DNA from: Methylotenera_A sp031417915 | GTDB lineage: Bacteria > Pseudomonadota > Gammaproteobacteria > Burkholderiales > Methylophilaceae | NCBI GenBank assembly: GCA_031417915.1 | Contig: JANOWN010000028.1 | Span: 1 to 64,000 of the forward strand | Length of the DNA: 64,000 nt | Direction: 5' to 3' | Shown: positions 51,641 through 60,641 of the stretch, piece after piece | Position numbering within the stretch: position 1 is the first letter of the stretch | Layout: every line of letters starts with the position of its first letter | Made by a program: the position numbers and the translations under genes | The notes under the pieces: model-generated | Told to the model about the DNA's origin: nothing | Seen by the model: the letters and a program-made list of their open reading frames with translations, nothing else | Databases searched by the model: none

Positions 51641-54600
51641 TGTCATTACCTGAACTATCGATTAAACGCCATGTACTCGCTTGGATGCTATCTGGCGTCA
51701 TCATCTTATTTGGCTTAATCGCCTATCAACGCATTGGCATAGATCGCATTCCATCGATTGATTTTCCCGTCATTATGGTCACCACTACGCTACGCGGCGC
51801 TGATCCTGATGTGGTGGACACATCAATCACGAGCGTTATCGAATCCGCCATCAACACCACACCTGGCATCGATCACATTCAATCCGCCTCTTCGCCCGGC
51901 GTTTCTAACGTCACGATTACGTTTGCGCTGGGCAAGGATATTGATGTGGCCTATAACGAGGTGCAAGCCAAGGTAAATCAAGTGTTGCGCCGCCTGCCGA
52001 CAGACACCGACCCGCCCACCGTACAAAAAGTAGATACCAACGCATCCCCAGTGATTTGGCTGGCACTAAGCGGCGATCGCACCATTCAGCAACTCAATTT
52101 ATACGCTAATAACGTACTCAAGAAGAAGTTTGAAACGATTCAAGGTGTAGGAGAGGTGCAGCTTGGTGGGAGGCGTGATCGAGTCATTCGCGTCAATGTT
52201 TCGCCCGAGCGCATGGCGGCTTACAAGCTCACGGCAGGCGATTTAATTGCCGCATTCAACCGCGAGCACGTGCAATTACCAGGCGGATTTTTAGTCAGTC
52301 AACAAGCCGAACAATTGCTTAAATTAGACCTGGAATTTCACAATGTAAAAGATCTTGCCAATTTAGTCGTCGTTACAAAAGCGGGTGCGCCCATCTATTT
52401 AAAAGACGTCGCTACCATTGAAGATGGCATCACAGACAATCGCCAAGTGGCGCGCTATAACGGCAAACCCACAGTAGGCATTGGCATGGTAAAAATTGCC
52501 AATGCCAACACGGTAGAAATTATTAACGAAGTTTTACGAAAATTAGAAACGGAAGTGCGCCCCAATTTGCCGCCCGGCATGACGTTAGAAATTTCTACTA
52601 ATGATTCCACTTTTATCAATCAAATGGTCGCAGGATTAAAAGAACATTTGATAGAAGGCACACTGTTTGCCGCGCTTATCGTGCTCATTTTTATGCGCTC
52701 TTTTAGCTCAACTTTAATGATTTGCTTAGAAATTCCAGTTTCGCTGTTAGGCGCCATTGCGGTGATGTATTTTTCTGGCTACACCTTTAACAGCATGACG
52801 CTGCTAGCCTTGCTGCTGCTGATTGGTGTGGTGGTAGATGACGCCATAGTGGTGCGAGAGAGCATTTTGCGCCACATGTCGGGCGAAGTTGGTATTGGGC
52901 TAAAAAACCTTAATTTAAATGACAAACACTCTGTCGCAGCCTATCGCGTCCGCACCACCATTGATGGTAGCAACGAAGTGGTATTCGCGGTGCTGGCTTC
53001 ATCGCTGTCGCTGGTGTGCATCTTCGCGCCAGTGATTTTTATGGATGGCGTCATCGGCATGTTTTTCAAATCCTTCGCCGTGGTCGTCACTTTCGGCGTG
53101 CTGGTTTCGCTATTTGTTTCGCTCACACTTACGCCGATGTTATGTTCGCGTTATTTAAGCGTGACGCATAAAGAAAATGCAATTTACCGCTTTTTTGGTC
53201 GTGGTTTAGCCAGCTTAGATAATGTGTACAAAAAACTACTGCATTTTTCTCTTACTCACCGTGGTTTAGTATTGCTAATCACCGCCTTATTCGTAGGCTT
53301 GAGCGGTTATTACACGCTCAAAAATGTCGATAAAGACTTTGTGCCAGAAACCGACGAAGGCAGCTTTACGATTAGCATTAAAACGCCTTTGGGTTCGAGC
53401 TTGGAATACACCGATTCGCGCATGAAATTGGTTGAAGCCATGCTTGCCAGCCACAAGGATGAAGTGGCGAGTTATTATGCCAGCATTGGCGGCGGCTCTC
53501 GCGGGCAGGTTAATCAAGGCAATGTTAATGTACGCTTAAAACCCAAAGCAGATCGCGAAAAAAGCCAACAAACACTCACCAAAGAACTTAGAAAAGAGTT
53601 CGAAAGTATTCCTGGCGTGCGCGCTATTCCGTCGCCCACTTCCATCATTCGCGGCCAACGTTCTGAGAAATTGCAGTTCAACCTGACAGGCGCGAATTTA
53701 CAAGAGATTGGCCGTATTTCAGCTGAACTGCAACGCGCCTTAAGCGCTGAAGCCGATATCGGCAAAGTCGATGTCGATGTACAGCTGGATTTACCGCAAC
53801 TAGACATTAAAATTGACCGCGTGCGTGCAGCGAATCTTGGCCTAACGGCAAGTGACATCGCGACGGCGGTCTCGCTGTACGCAGGCGGCATCAATGTGGC
53901 CAAATACAACGACAGCACGAGCGATGGCCAACGTTACGACATTCGCCTGAAAACCAGCGAGGACGCGCTTAAACACACCGCCGATTTAAAACAAATTTAT
54001 TTACGCAGCAATAGTGGCGAGCTAATACGGCTAGACGCAGTTGCCAGCTTTAAACCCGTGCTGGGCGCTGCCGTGATTGGCCGTTACGATTTGCAATATG
54101 CAGTGAATTTTTATGCGAATCCAAATGTGCCGCTGGGCGAAGCGATAGATTTGGTGAATGAAACCACCGCCAAACTGGTGCCGCCAAGTTACAAAGTGAA
54201 GTTTACTGGCCAAGCCGAAGAATTGGGCAAAACCATGAAGAATATGACCTTTGTATTTTCACTCGCTTTTGTACTGCTTTACATGGTGCTGGCCAGCCAA
54301 TTTAACTCATTTATTCAACCATTTATTATCATGCTAGCACAGCCGCTGGCCATTATCGGCGGGCTTATCGCGCTGTTGCTCACTGGCAATACGCTGAATA
54401 TTTTCTCCATGATAGGCTTGGTGTTGCTCATCGGCTTGGTCGCAAAAAACTCAATTCTGCTAGTCGATTTAACTAATCAGCTGCGTGAAAAAGGCGCGAG
54501 CATTAACGACGCACTGAGCGAAGCCTGCCCAATAAGACTGCGCCCTGTATTGATGACTTCACTCACCATTATTTTGGCGCTGCTGCCCGCCGCTATTGGC

Positions 54601-54762
54601 TTGGGCGCTGGTTCTGAAACCAACAAACCACTCTCGGTCGCTATTATCGGCGGCATGATTTCATCAACATTGCTCACCTTGGTGGTCGTACCAGCCGCGT
54701 ATTCTTTGGTGATGAGCGCACAAGAAAAATTTAAAGCCCGAAAATTTAAATTTCAAGCTTAA
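51640..54762 (+). CDS. RND-family efflux transporter (HAE-1/AcrB-like)
   Basis: A 1040-residue inner-membrane proton-driven pump of twelve helices with two large periplasmic loops. The proton-relay aspartates are in LLIGVVVDDAIVV of TM4. The N-terminal porter starts IDRIPSIDFPVIMVTTTLRGADP. The C-terminal half has FVPETDEGSF, and IGLVAKNSILLVDLTNQLREKG in TM10-11. No outer-membrane factor gene is adjacent, so it must use one encoded elsewhere. Substrate unknown. Confidence 0.94.
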   Translation: MSLPELSIKRHVLAWMLSGVIILFGLIAYQRIGIDRIPSIDFPVIMVTTTLRGADPDVVDTSITSVIESAINTTPGIDHIQSASSPGVSNVTITFALGKDIDVAYNEVQAKVNQVLRRLPTDTDPPTVQKVDTNASPVIWLALSGDRTIQQLNLYANNVLKKKFETIQGVGEVQLGGRRDRVIRVNVSPERMAAYKLTAGDLIAAFNREHVQLPGGFLVSQQAEQLLKLDLEFHNVKDLANLVVVTKAGAPIYLKDVATIEDGITDNRQVARYNGKPTVGIGMVKIANANTVEIINEVLRKLETEVRPNLPPGMTLEISTNDSTFINQMVAGLKEHLIEGTLFAALIVLIFMRSFSSTLMICLEIPVSLLGAIAVMYFSGYTFNSMTLLALLLLIGVVVDDAIVVRESILRHMSGEVGIGLKNLNLNDKHSVAAYRVRTTIDGSNEVVFAVLASSLSLVCIFAPVIFMDGVIGMFFKSFAVVVTFGVLVSLFVSLTLTPMLCSRYLSVTHKENAIYRFFGRGLASLDNVYKKLLHFSLTHRGLVLLITALFVGLSGYYTLKNVDKDFVPETDEGSFTISIKTPLGSSLEYTDSRMKLVEAMLASHKDEVASYYASIGGGSRGQVNQGNVNVRLKPKADREKSQQTLTKELRKEFESIPGVRAIPSPTSIIRGQRSEKLQFNLTGANLQEIGRISAELQRALSAEADIGKVDVDVQLDLPQLDIKIDRVRAANLGLTASDIATAVSLYAGGINVAKYNDSTSDGQRYDIRLKTSEDALKHTADLKQIYLRSNSGELIRLDAVASFKPVLGAAVIGRYDLQYAVNFYANPNVPLGEAIDLVNETTAKLVPPSYKVKFTGQAEELGKTMKNMTFVFSLAFVLLYMVLASQFNSFIQPFIIMLAQPLAIIGGLIALLLTGNTLNIFSMIGLVLLIGLVAKNSILLVDLTNQLREKGASINDALSEACPIRLRPVLMTSLTIILALLPAAIGLGAGSETNKPLSVAIIGGMISSTLLTLVVVPAAYSLVMSAQEKFKARKFKFQA

Positions 54763-54778
54763 ATATTTGAAAATAAAT

Positions 54779-54815
54779 GCTCTGCGAGACAATATCCATG
54801 CGGTCTGCAGGGCAT
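54779..54815 (+). repeat. Core-repeat copy 8 (intergenic, convergent)
   Basis: CAATATCCATGCGG (54790-54803) is enclosed by CTGC-AGAC and GTCTGCAG arms, with ATGCT/GCAT beyond. It lies between the convergent RND and symporter genes. Confidence 0.88.
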
Positions 54816-54818
54816 GTG

Positions 54819-56054
54819 TTATTTGTTTGAAACAAGTTTTTGCACAACTAAACTGCCTATCATATCGCCTTCCACATTCACCGTGGTGCGTAGCGTATCG
54901 AGTAGCCTATCAATCGGCAGCAATATCGCAATCGCCTCGGCTGGCAAACCAACACTTTGCAGCACCATCACCATGGTGACCATGCCCGCGCTGGGAATGC
55001 CTGGCGCGCCAATGGCGGCTATCATCGCCATTAAAAATACAATGAGTTGCTGCACAAAACTCAGCTCAATGCCGACCAAATTAGCAATAAATAGCGCGGC
55101 GGCGGCCTCATAAAGAGCAGTGCCATCCATATTCACAGTTGCGCCTAACGGCACGACAAAACCAGCAATTTCCAGTTTGACTTGCAGCGGCCCAGTGGTA
55201 CAGCACATGGTAATCGGTAGCGTGGCGTTGCTGGAGCTGGTGGCGAAGGCCGTTACTAGTGCTTCGCGCGCGCCGCGCCAAAACCACAGCGGCGATCTAC
55301 CTGTAATTAAATACAATAATAAAGGCAAAATGATTACGCCGTGAATGAGCGTGGTGCTAACAACCACCGCGACAAATTTAGCCAGCGTGCCTATCATCGC
55401 CACATCTTGCGTGGCGACCAGTTTGGCCAGCAGCGCGGCGATACCAAACGGCGCCAGCACCATAATCCAGCTCACAATGCGCATGGTGATTTCTAGGCCT
55501 TCTTGCATCAGCGCGAGAATATTTTTGTAACGCTCGCCGCCCATCACCAGCGCGATGCCTAAAATAAGCGCGAATATGACCACCGCCAGCACATCGCCTT
55601 TTGCCAAAGCGGTGACCGGATTCATAAAAAGGCCGTGTAAAAATTGCGCAAAAAACTCGGGCAAGGGTAATTGTTGCGCTTTTACTTGCCCCATGGCATC
55701 GGCAAACATGTTAATTTGCATGCCTACACCAGGCTTGAAATATAGGCTGGCAGCCATGCCCAGCGTGATTGCGATGGCCATGGTAAACATAAAAAATACC
55801 ATGGTAGAAATCCACACGCGGTGCATTTGCTGATGTTGGCGCAAATTGGCAATGCCGACCGCAATGGAGCAAAACACCAGCGGAATTAAAATCATTTTGA
55901 GCAAATCGATAAACAGCGTACCGATTAAGCCAAACACATACAAACTACCTTTTGTGAAGCCATTGTCTGCGCCAAGGCCGTGAAAATACAAACCGACCAC
56001 CACGCCAAGCACTGCGCCGATTAAAATTTGAACATTCAGGCTAGGTAGTTTCAT
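54819..56054 (-). CDS. Dicarboxylate/amino acid:cation symporter (DAACS)
   Basis: A Na+- or H+-coupled carrier of the GltP/DctA family, with eight helices and two re-entrant hairpins. Hairpin 1 carries TAFATSSSNATLPIT (serine-rich SSS motif). TM7 has VVPLGATVNMDGTALYEA with the NMDGT sodium site. Hairpin 2 is AIGAPGIPSAGMVT. Length 411. Substrate may be glutamate, aspartate or C4-dicarboxylates. Confidence 0.93.
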   Translation of the reverse strand: MKLPSLNVQILIGAVLGVVVGLYFHGLGADNGFTKGSLYVFGLIGTLFIDLLKMILIPLVFCSIAVGIANLRQHQQMHRVWISTMVFFMFTMAIAITLGMAASLYFKPGVGMQINMFADAMGQVKAQQLPLPEFFAQFLHGLFMNPVTALAKGDVLAVVIFALILGIALVMGGERYKNILALMQEGLEITMRIVSWIMVLAPFGIAALLAKLVATQDVAMIGTLAKFVAVVVSTTLIHGVIILPLLLYLITGRSPLWFWRGAREALVTAFATSSSNATLPITMCCTTGPLQVKLEIAGFVVPLGATVNMDGTALYEAAAALFIANLVGIELSFVQQLIVFLMAMIAAIGAPGIPSAGMVTMVMVLQSVGLPAEAIAILLPIDRLLDTLRTTVNVEGDMIGSLVVQKLVSNK

Positions 56055-56090
56055 GGTTCAAGACCTTTACTTAAAATATTGCCCGTGTAC

Positions 56091-56175
56091 CGTCATTCTG
56101 AGTCCAAGTTTTATTTGGGCGAAGAATCTAGTTTTTATTTCAAATACTGGATTCTTCGCTACGCTCAGAATGACG
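56091..56175. repeat. REP/BIME-like element, GTCATT-end family, copy 4
   Basis: The left unit starts CGTCATTCTGAG and ends GAAGAATCTAG. The right unit, starting CTGGATTCTTCGC, is identical over 27 bases to the left arm of the copy at 28410-28436. Outer ends are an 11-bp inverted repeat (56091-56101 and 56165-56175). It lies between the symporter start and the rsmB-type stop. Confidence 0.8.
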
Positions 56176-56187
56176 ATTGGGGAAATT

Positions 56188-57621
56188 TTACTCTTTGGCA
56201 ACTTTTGGTTTCACTGTTTTAGGTTTAACCGTTTTTTCTTTCACAGTTTTAGGATTAACATCAGTCTCTGGTGATTCTCCAGCATCCGCATGGATATTGC
56301 CTTCCATGGCAGTTATTTTGGGCTTAATATTTGTTTTATCTGCTTCTACTTTACGCTCAAACACTGCCGCAAAAAAACCATCGGTACCGTGCAGATGCGG
56401 CAATAGTTTTAAATATTTTCCTGTATCCAGCTTGATTTGTTGCTGTGCCAATATTTCACTTGCAGGCATCAACCTAAATTCAGGGTTTGCGCTTAAAAAC
56501 GCTTCGGCAATCGCTTCATTTTCATCTTGCATCAAGCTACAAGTAGCGTAGATTAAGCGTCCGCCCGCTTTAGTGAGTTTGGCAGCACGCGCTAAAATTG
56601 CGGCTTGCTTCACGTTTAATTCGGCAATATCTTTTTCTTCAAACCGCCATTTTAAGTCAGGATTCCTGCGCAGCGTGCCAAAACCGCTACATGGCGCGTC
56701 GACCAACACGCGATCAAACTTGCCGTTTAAGCGTTTTAATTTTGGGTCAGTTTCACTGCTAATGACTTGCGCATGCAAGTTAGATAAACCCGAGCGTTTT
56801 AGACGTTTACCCAAATTCATTAAACGTTTTTCTGACACATCAAACGCGTACAAACGGCCAGTGTTCTTCATCAATGCGCCGATTGCCAAGGTTTTTCCGC
56901 CCGCGCCTGCGCAAAAATCGGCCACCATTTGCCCACGTTTGGGCGCGACTAAATAACTTAAAAGCTGACTGCCTTCATCTTGTACTTCGATTTTTCCTTC
57001 AGTAAACAATACATGCTTGCTAATGTTCATGCGCCCTGGCATGCGAATGCCGATTGGCGAATGCGGCGTAATTTCGATGGTGTTTTCGTTAGAAGTATTT
57101 TCTGCCAACATTCTTTTTAGCGTGTCTTCGCGATTGCCTTTGATGGTGTTGACGCGCAAATCCAAGCTCGCTTGCTCGTGCATGCTGCGGCAAATCGTCA
57201 GCGCTTCCGCCTCGCCATATTGCGCTACCAGCTTGTGCCACAGCCAATCGCGCACATCGGCCTGCACGGCCAAAGGCAGGTTTTCAGTCGATTTAGCTTT
57301 AATGGTGTGCGCCCACTCAGTTTGCTGCTCATTGAGCACCGATTCCATCTCGCGTATGCTTTTGCCCTGCACGCGCAACAACCACGCCAATATGAGCTTA
57401 CGCGCATCATCTGGGTCATTTTCCTCATTTGCGGTAACGGTGCTTAAATAACGCAAACGGCGCAACACGCCATAGACGCTCTCGGCCACAAAAGCGCGAT
57501 CCTTTGTACCTAAATCGCGATTATTGCGAAAAAAGTCGCTCAATTTTGCATCCGCTGGGCTATTAAAATCGAGTATATTGGCCAGCATCATTGCAGCTTG
57601 ACGGATTAAATTTGGAGTCAT
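56188..57621 (-). CDS. RsmB/NOP-family rRNA (cytosine-C5) methyltransferase
   Basis: This enzyme uses SAM to methylate cytosine-5 in RNA; 16S rRNA C967 is likely. An N-terminal NusB-like helical domain (about 1-140) leads to the Rossmann core. That core has SAM motif ADFCAGAGGKTLAIGA, DAPCSGFGTLRRNPD (release cysteine) and ATCSLMQDENE (nucleophile in TCS). The last 65 residues are unusual: NIHADAGES from a core repeat, then lysine-rich units VKEKTV, KPKTV, KPKVAK. The usual RsmB ends near FFAAVFERK. It is followed upstream by two DUF3108 genes and purM, a conserved betaproteobacterial order. Confidence 0.9.
   Translation of the reverse strand: MTPNLIRQAAMMLANILDFNSPADAKLSDFFRNNRDLGTKDRAFVAESVYGVLRRLRYLSTVTANEENDPDDARKLILAWLLRVQGKSIREMESVLNEQQTEWAHTIKAKSTENLPLAVQADVRDWLWHKLVAQYGEAEALTICRSMHEQASLDLRVNTIKGNREDTLKRMLAENTSNENTIEITPHSPIGIRMPGRMNISKHVLFTEGKIEVQDEGSQLLSYLVAPKRGQMVADFCAGAGGKTLAIGALMKNTGRLYAFDVSEKRLMNLGKRLKRSGLSNLHAQVISSETDPKLKRLNGKFDRVLVDAPCSGFGTLRRNPDLKWRFEEKDIAELNVKQAAILARAAKLTKAGGRLIYATCSLMQDENEAIAEAFLSANPEFRLMPASEILAQQQIKLDTGKYLKLLPHLHGTDGFFAAVFERKVEADKTNIKPKITAMEGNIHADAGESPETDVNPKTVKEKTVKPKTVKPKVAKE
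56276..56313 (-). repeat. Core-repeat copy 9 (inside rsmB-type gene)
   Basis: CCGCATGGATATTG at 56286-56299, with TCCAGCAT before it and CCTTCCATGGCA after. On the minus strand it encodes MEGNIHADAGES, nearly the same peptide and frame as in sspB. Confidence 0.8.
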
Positions 57622-57647
57622 TGTTTGTCTTTATTTAAATTAACTTG

Positions 57648-58745
57648 CTATTCTGGTTGTGTGGGGCGATTTGAATTGATGCGAGTCGCTACCATTTCGA
57701 CCACATCGCCATTCTTTTCTATTTTACGGATTTTTACTGGCACGTACTGATAATCTATCGCTAGCCACAGTTCTGTTTTTTCATCGGAGTCGATGCCGCT
57801 ATGCACAATACGCATGGTTTTAATCTCTCCAAGCGAAGAATTTATGTTTTCTTCGCCCTCAAAACTATAATCATAAATTTTTAAACTTTTGCCAGTCGCG
57901 ATAGGGATTTGCATGGTTTGCAAAGGTGCCACGTGCATAAATTGATACATAAAACTCAGTAAATCTTGCGCGCCTTCGGGCAATTCTTCAGTTTTAGTAC
58001 CTTTTGAAGTCTGCATCGTCACTTTTTTATTCGCCCAATCAAAATTGGCAGTGCGCGTTTTCTCTGTTTTACTACCAAATTGATACAAATAACTGGTAGG
58101 CTGCAAACCAGTTTTAACGAGAAAGCCCTCGCTGACTTGTAGTAAATCTGGAAATATCAATGCAGCAAAACCTTTGCCTTCTGTGAGCCATTTCAACTGA
58201 TAATGATTTCCATCGATTAGATTGTAGGTGATTTTGGCTGTACCGTCTGCGCTGCCGCCAATCTTCGTGCGCACATCAAAATCTGTCTCCACAAACTGGT
58301 AAGCATTTTCGTTGATCACCAAGCCAATATCGGCTGACTGGAGCTCTTGTGGCGGTTCAGACACGCTATTTTCTGGCGGCGACGTGACTACAGGTTCAGG
58401 TGTTGGCATTGGCACCGCTTCCTCAACTACAGGCGCTGGATTCTCAACTTCTTGTATAGGTTCTGGTTCTGGCGCAGGAGGCGCTTCTGGCTTGGCTTCT
58501 GCGGGTGGCTCTGGTGCAACTTCCTCTTCTGGTTTGGGCATTTCTACTGGCTTTACTATTTCTCTCTCAGGAGCTTTAGGCATCTGAATTCTTGCCTCAA
58601 TCAGGTGCATTTCTTTTTTTAAGTGTGGCAATGTTAAATCAAGCCCATCCAATAAAAAAATGTGCAGCAACATTGAAACTAACAACGCAACCCCAAGCCG
58701 CTTGTGGCTTGGGTCTTGGATCAATTCTGCAATTTTATTCCACAT
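57648..58745 (-). CDS. DUF3108 protein with TonB-like N-terminus
   Basis: A 365-residue protein in three parts: an inner-membrane helix (LGVALLVSMLLHIFLLDGL), a Pro/Glu-rich periplasm-spanning region of about 80 residues rich in PEP and APEP units, and a C-terminal DUF3108 domain. The first two parts resemble TonB, but the TonB C-terminal domain is replaced by DUF3108. It overlaps the preceding DUF3108 gene by 11 bases. DUF3108 domains occur in proteins of outer-membrane biogenesis neighbourhoods; function unknown. Confidence 0.82.
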   Translation of the reverse strand: MWNKIAELIQDPSHKRLGVALLVSMLLHIFLLDGLDLTLPHLKKEMHLIEARIQMPKAPEREIVKPVEMPKPEEEVAPEPPAEAKPEAPPAPEPEPIQEVENPAPVVEEAVPMPTPEPVVTSPPENSVSEPPQELQSADIGLVINENAYQFVETDFDVRTKIGGSADGTAKITYNLIDGNHYQLKWLTEGKGFAALIFPDLLQVSEGFLVKTGLQPTSYLYQFGSKTEKTRTANFDWANKKVTMQTSKGTKTEELPEGAQDLLSFMYQFMHVAPLQTMQIPIATGKSLKIYDYSFEGEENINSSLGEIKTMRIVHSGIDSDEKTELWLAIDYQYVPVKIRKIEKNGDVVEMVATRINSNRPTQPE

Positions 58746-59439
58746 GAATTTTTGTTAGCGTTTGCTCAAAACTATCGCCATCTTCATCCGTCAGCTTGTA
58801 GCGCACTGGTAAATAATACTTATCTTCTGCTAACCAAAGCTGCTTTTTGTCGTCACCCGCCGCGGCTTCGTTGGAAATATGCAGCGTTTTATAGCTCACT
58901 TTAGCTGCATCCAATTTTAGGCCGCGCGCCATCACTTTATATTGATAAGTATGCAGCCTTTTACCCGTAGTTATCTTCACATTTACTTCGTCTTTTGTAG
59001 GCGGATTAAACATAAACTGATACAAGTAGCTGGCTAAATCTTGCGTGCCTTTCTCTAAATTTTCGGTTCTATTTTCGCCTTTAACTTGCATATTAAGCGT
59101 GCTCTTTGACCAATTAAAATCGGCAATCAAGGTTTTTTTTTCACTTTTTCCTTGATGCAACTCAAAATGACTTGGTTTTAAACCTTCCTTGGCAACCGCG
59201 CCAGTGCTAGTGAGTACACGCTCCCCCATTAGCGCATAAACGCCTATACCTCTGGTTACCGATTTAATGCGATATTGCTTACCATTTTGCGTGAAGCTTT
59301 CTTTCACTTTAGCAAACAATTTTCCATTGCGCGCTACATCGTACTCAAGTTGAATATTTTTTGGGTATGCAAATGCTAGATTTGTGCCTAGAAAAAATAA
59401 AACAATCACTTGCGCTGGTTTTAACATGGGCTTTAACAT
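58735..59439 (-). CDS. DUF3108 exported protein
   Basis: A 234-residue protein with a signal peptide (VIVLFFLGTNLAFA) and a single DUF3108 beta domain. Segments such as GTQDLASYLYQFMF, TTGKRLHTYQYKV and WLAEDKYYLPVRYKL align with the downstream gene's QDLLSFMYQFMHV, GKSLKIYDYSF and WLAIDYQYVPVKI. The pair is therefore a tandem duplication. Probably periplasmic, function unknown. Confidence 0.82.
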   Translation of the reverse strand: MLKPMLKPAQVIVLFFLGTNLAFAYPKNIQLEYDVARNGKLFAKVKESFTQNGKQYRIKSVTRGIGVYALMGERVLTSTGAVAKEGLKPSHFELHQGKSEKKTLIADFNWSKSTLNMQVKGENRTENLEKGTQDLASYLYQFMFNPPTKDEVNVKITTGKRLHTYQYKVMARGLKLDAAKVSYKTLHISNEAAAGDDKKQLWLAEDKYYLPVRYKLTDEDGDSFEQTLTKIHVE

Positions 59440-59494
59440 GCGTTTCTTTCGAGTTTAAAAGCATTTAACGCTTAGCAGCTAAACCAGTTGTCAA

Positions 59495-60568
59495 TTAAAC
59501 AACAACTGTAGCTGCTTCACCCGCGGCTTGTGTACGAATATGGCCAATTTCATACACAGTTTCGCCATTCGCTTCTAGCAATTTTTTAGCTTGTGCCACA
59601 TGGCTTTTATCTAGCACAATCGCCATGCCGATGCCGCAGTTAAAGGTTTTATACATCTCGCTGTGGGTAATGTTGCCTTGCGCTTGCAACCATTGAAATA
59701 ACGGTGGCAACGTCCAACTAGTTTTGCTAATTTCTGCGGTTAAGCCTGCAGGCAACACACGTGGAATGTTCTCGGTAATACCACCGCCAGTAATATGTGC
59801 CATGCCCTTAACTGGTAGCGTATCAATTAGTTTTAGCAGTGATTTCACATAAATTTTAGTGGGCGCCATCACCACATCTTTAAATTTTCGCCCATGAAAG
59901 TTTGATTCAAAATCAATACCAGAATTGGCAATCAACTTACGAATCAGCGAATAGCCATTAGAATGCGCGCCGCTAGAAGCTAAGCCTAAAACCACATCGC
60001 CAGCCGCAATGCTCAATCCATTAATAATCTTTTCTTTATCTACACAACCCACCGCAAAGCCTGCTAAATCGTACTCGCCTGCAGGGTACATGCCTGGCAT
60101 TTCAGCGGTTTCGCCACCTACCAGCGCGCAGCCAGATTGTTCGCAACCTTCGGCAATGCCTTTAATCACTTGCGCTGCAGTACCAACCTCCAGCTTGCCA
60201 CAGGCAAAATAATCTAAGAAGAACAATGGCTCAGCGCCTTGTACTAAGATGTCATTCACGCTCATCGCGACTAAATCAATGCCCACGGTATCGTGCTTAT
60301 TGAGCTCAAAGGCCAGTTTTAACTTAGTACCGACGCCATCGGTACCAGAAACTAACACAGGGTTTTTAAACTTTTTTGGCATTTCAAATAATGAGCCAAA
60401 TCCGCCAATACCAGCCAACACTTCTGGCCGCATGGTGCGCTTGGCAAAAGGCTTAATTTGGTCTATTAGTGCATCGCCCGCCTCAATATCAACGCCTGCG
60501 TCTTTGTAGCTGATAGAAGTTTTCTTGTCTGCGTCTTTATTTGTATTTGTACTCAAGCCATATCTCAT
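59495..60568 (-). CDS. purM: PurM, phosphoribosylformylglycinamidine cyclo-ligase (AIR synthetase)
   Basis: PurM closes the imidazole ring in purine synthesis using ATP. Motifs: SYKDAGVDIEAGD, VSGTDGVGTKLKLA, GGETAEMPGMY, DLAGFAVG and HITGGGITENIPRVL. Length 357. The expected partner purN is not in the gap before the DUF3108 genes, where it often lies in related genomes. Confidence 0.96.
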   Translation of the reverse strand: MRYGLSTNTNKDADKKTSISYKDAGVDIEAGDALIDQIKPFAKRTMRPEVLAGIGGFGSLFEMPKKFKNPVLVSGTDGVGTKLKLAFELNKHDTVGIDLVAMSVNDILVQGAEPLFFLDYFACGKLEVGTAAQVIKGIAEGCEQSGCALVGGETAEMPGMYPAGEYDLAGFAVGCVDKEKIINGLSIAAGDVVLGLASSGAHSNGYSLIRKLIANSGIDFESNFHGRKFKDVVMAPTKIYVKSLLKLIDTLPVKGMAHITGGGITENIPRVLPAGLTAEISKTSWTLPPLFQWLQAQGNITHSEMYKTFNCGIGMAIVLDKSHVAQAKKLLEANGETVYEIGHIRTQAAGEAATVVV

Positions 60569-60592
60569 TTCAATTTATTGCTGTAAATTCAG

Positions 60593-60598
60593 TATAAT
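60593..60598 (+). promoter_or_regulatory. Candidate -10 box for the perM operon
   Basis: A consensus TATAAT lies 44 bases before the perM ATG in the divergent purM-perM gap. No convincing -35 is visible at the standard spacing. Confidence 0.4.
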
Positions 60599-60641
60599 TC
60601 ATGCATATCTATACTTTCACCAACTGCTATTTTAACTCACT

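Noticed and set aside
58312..58622. Two plus-strand frames opposite the Pro/Glu-rich region (Gly/Ser-rich and Trp/Arg-rich).
   Set aside because: Artefacts of low-complexity coding sequence on the other strand.
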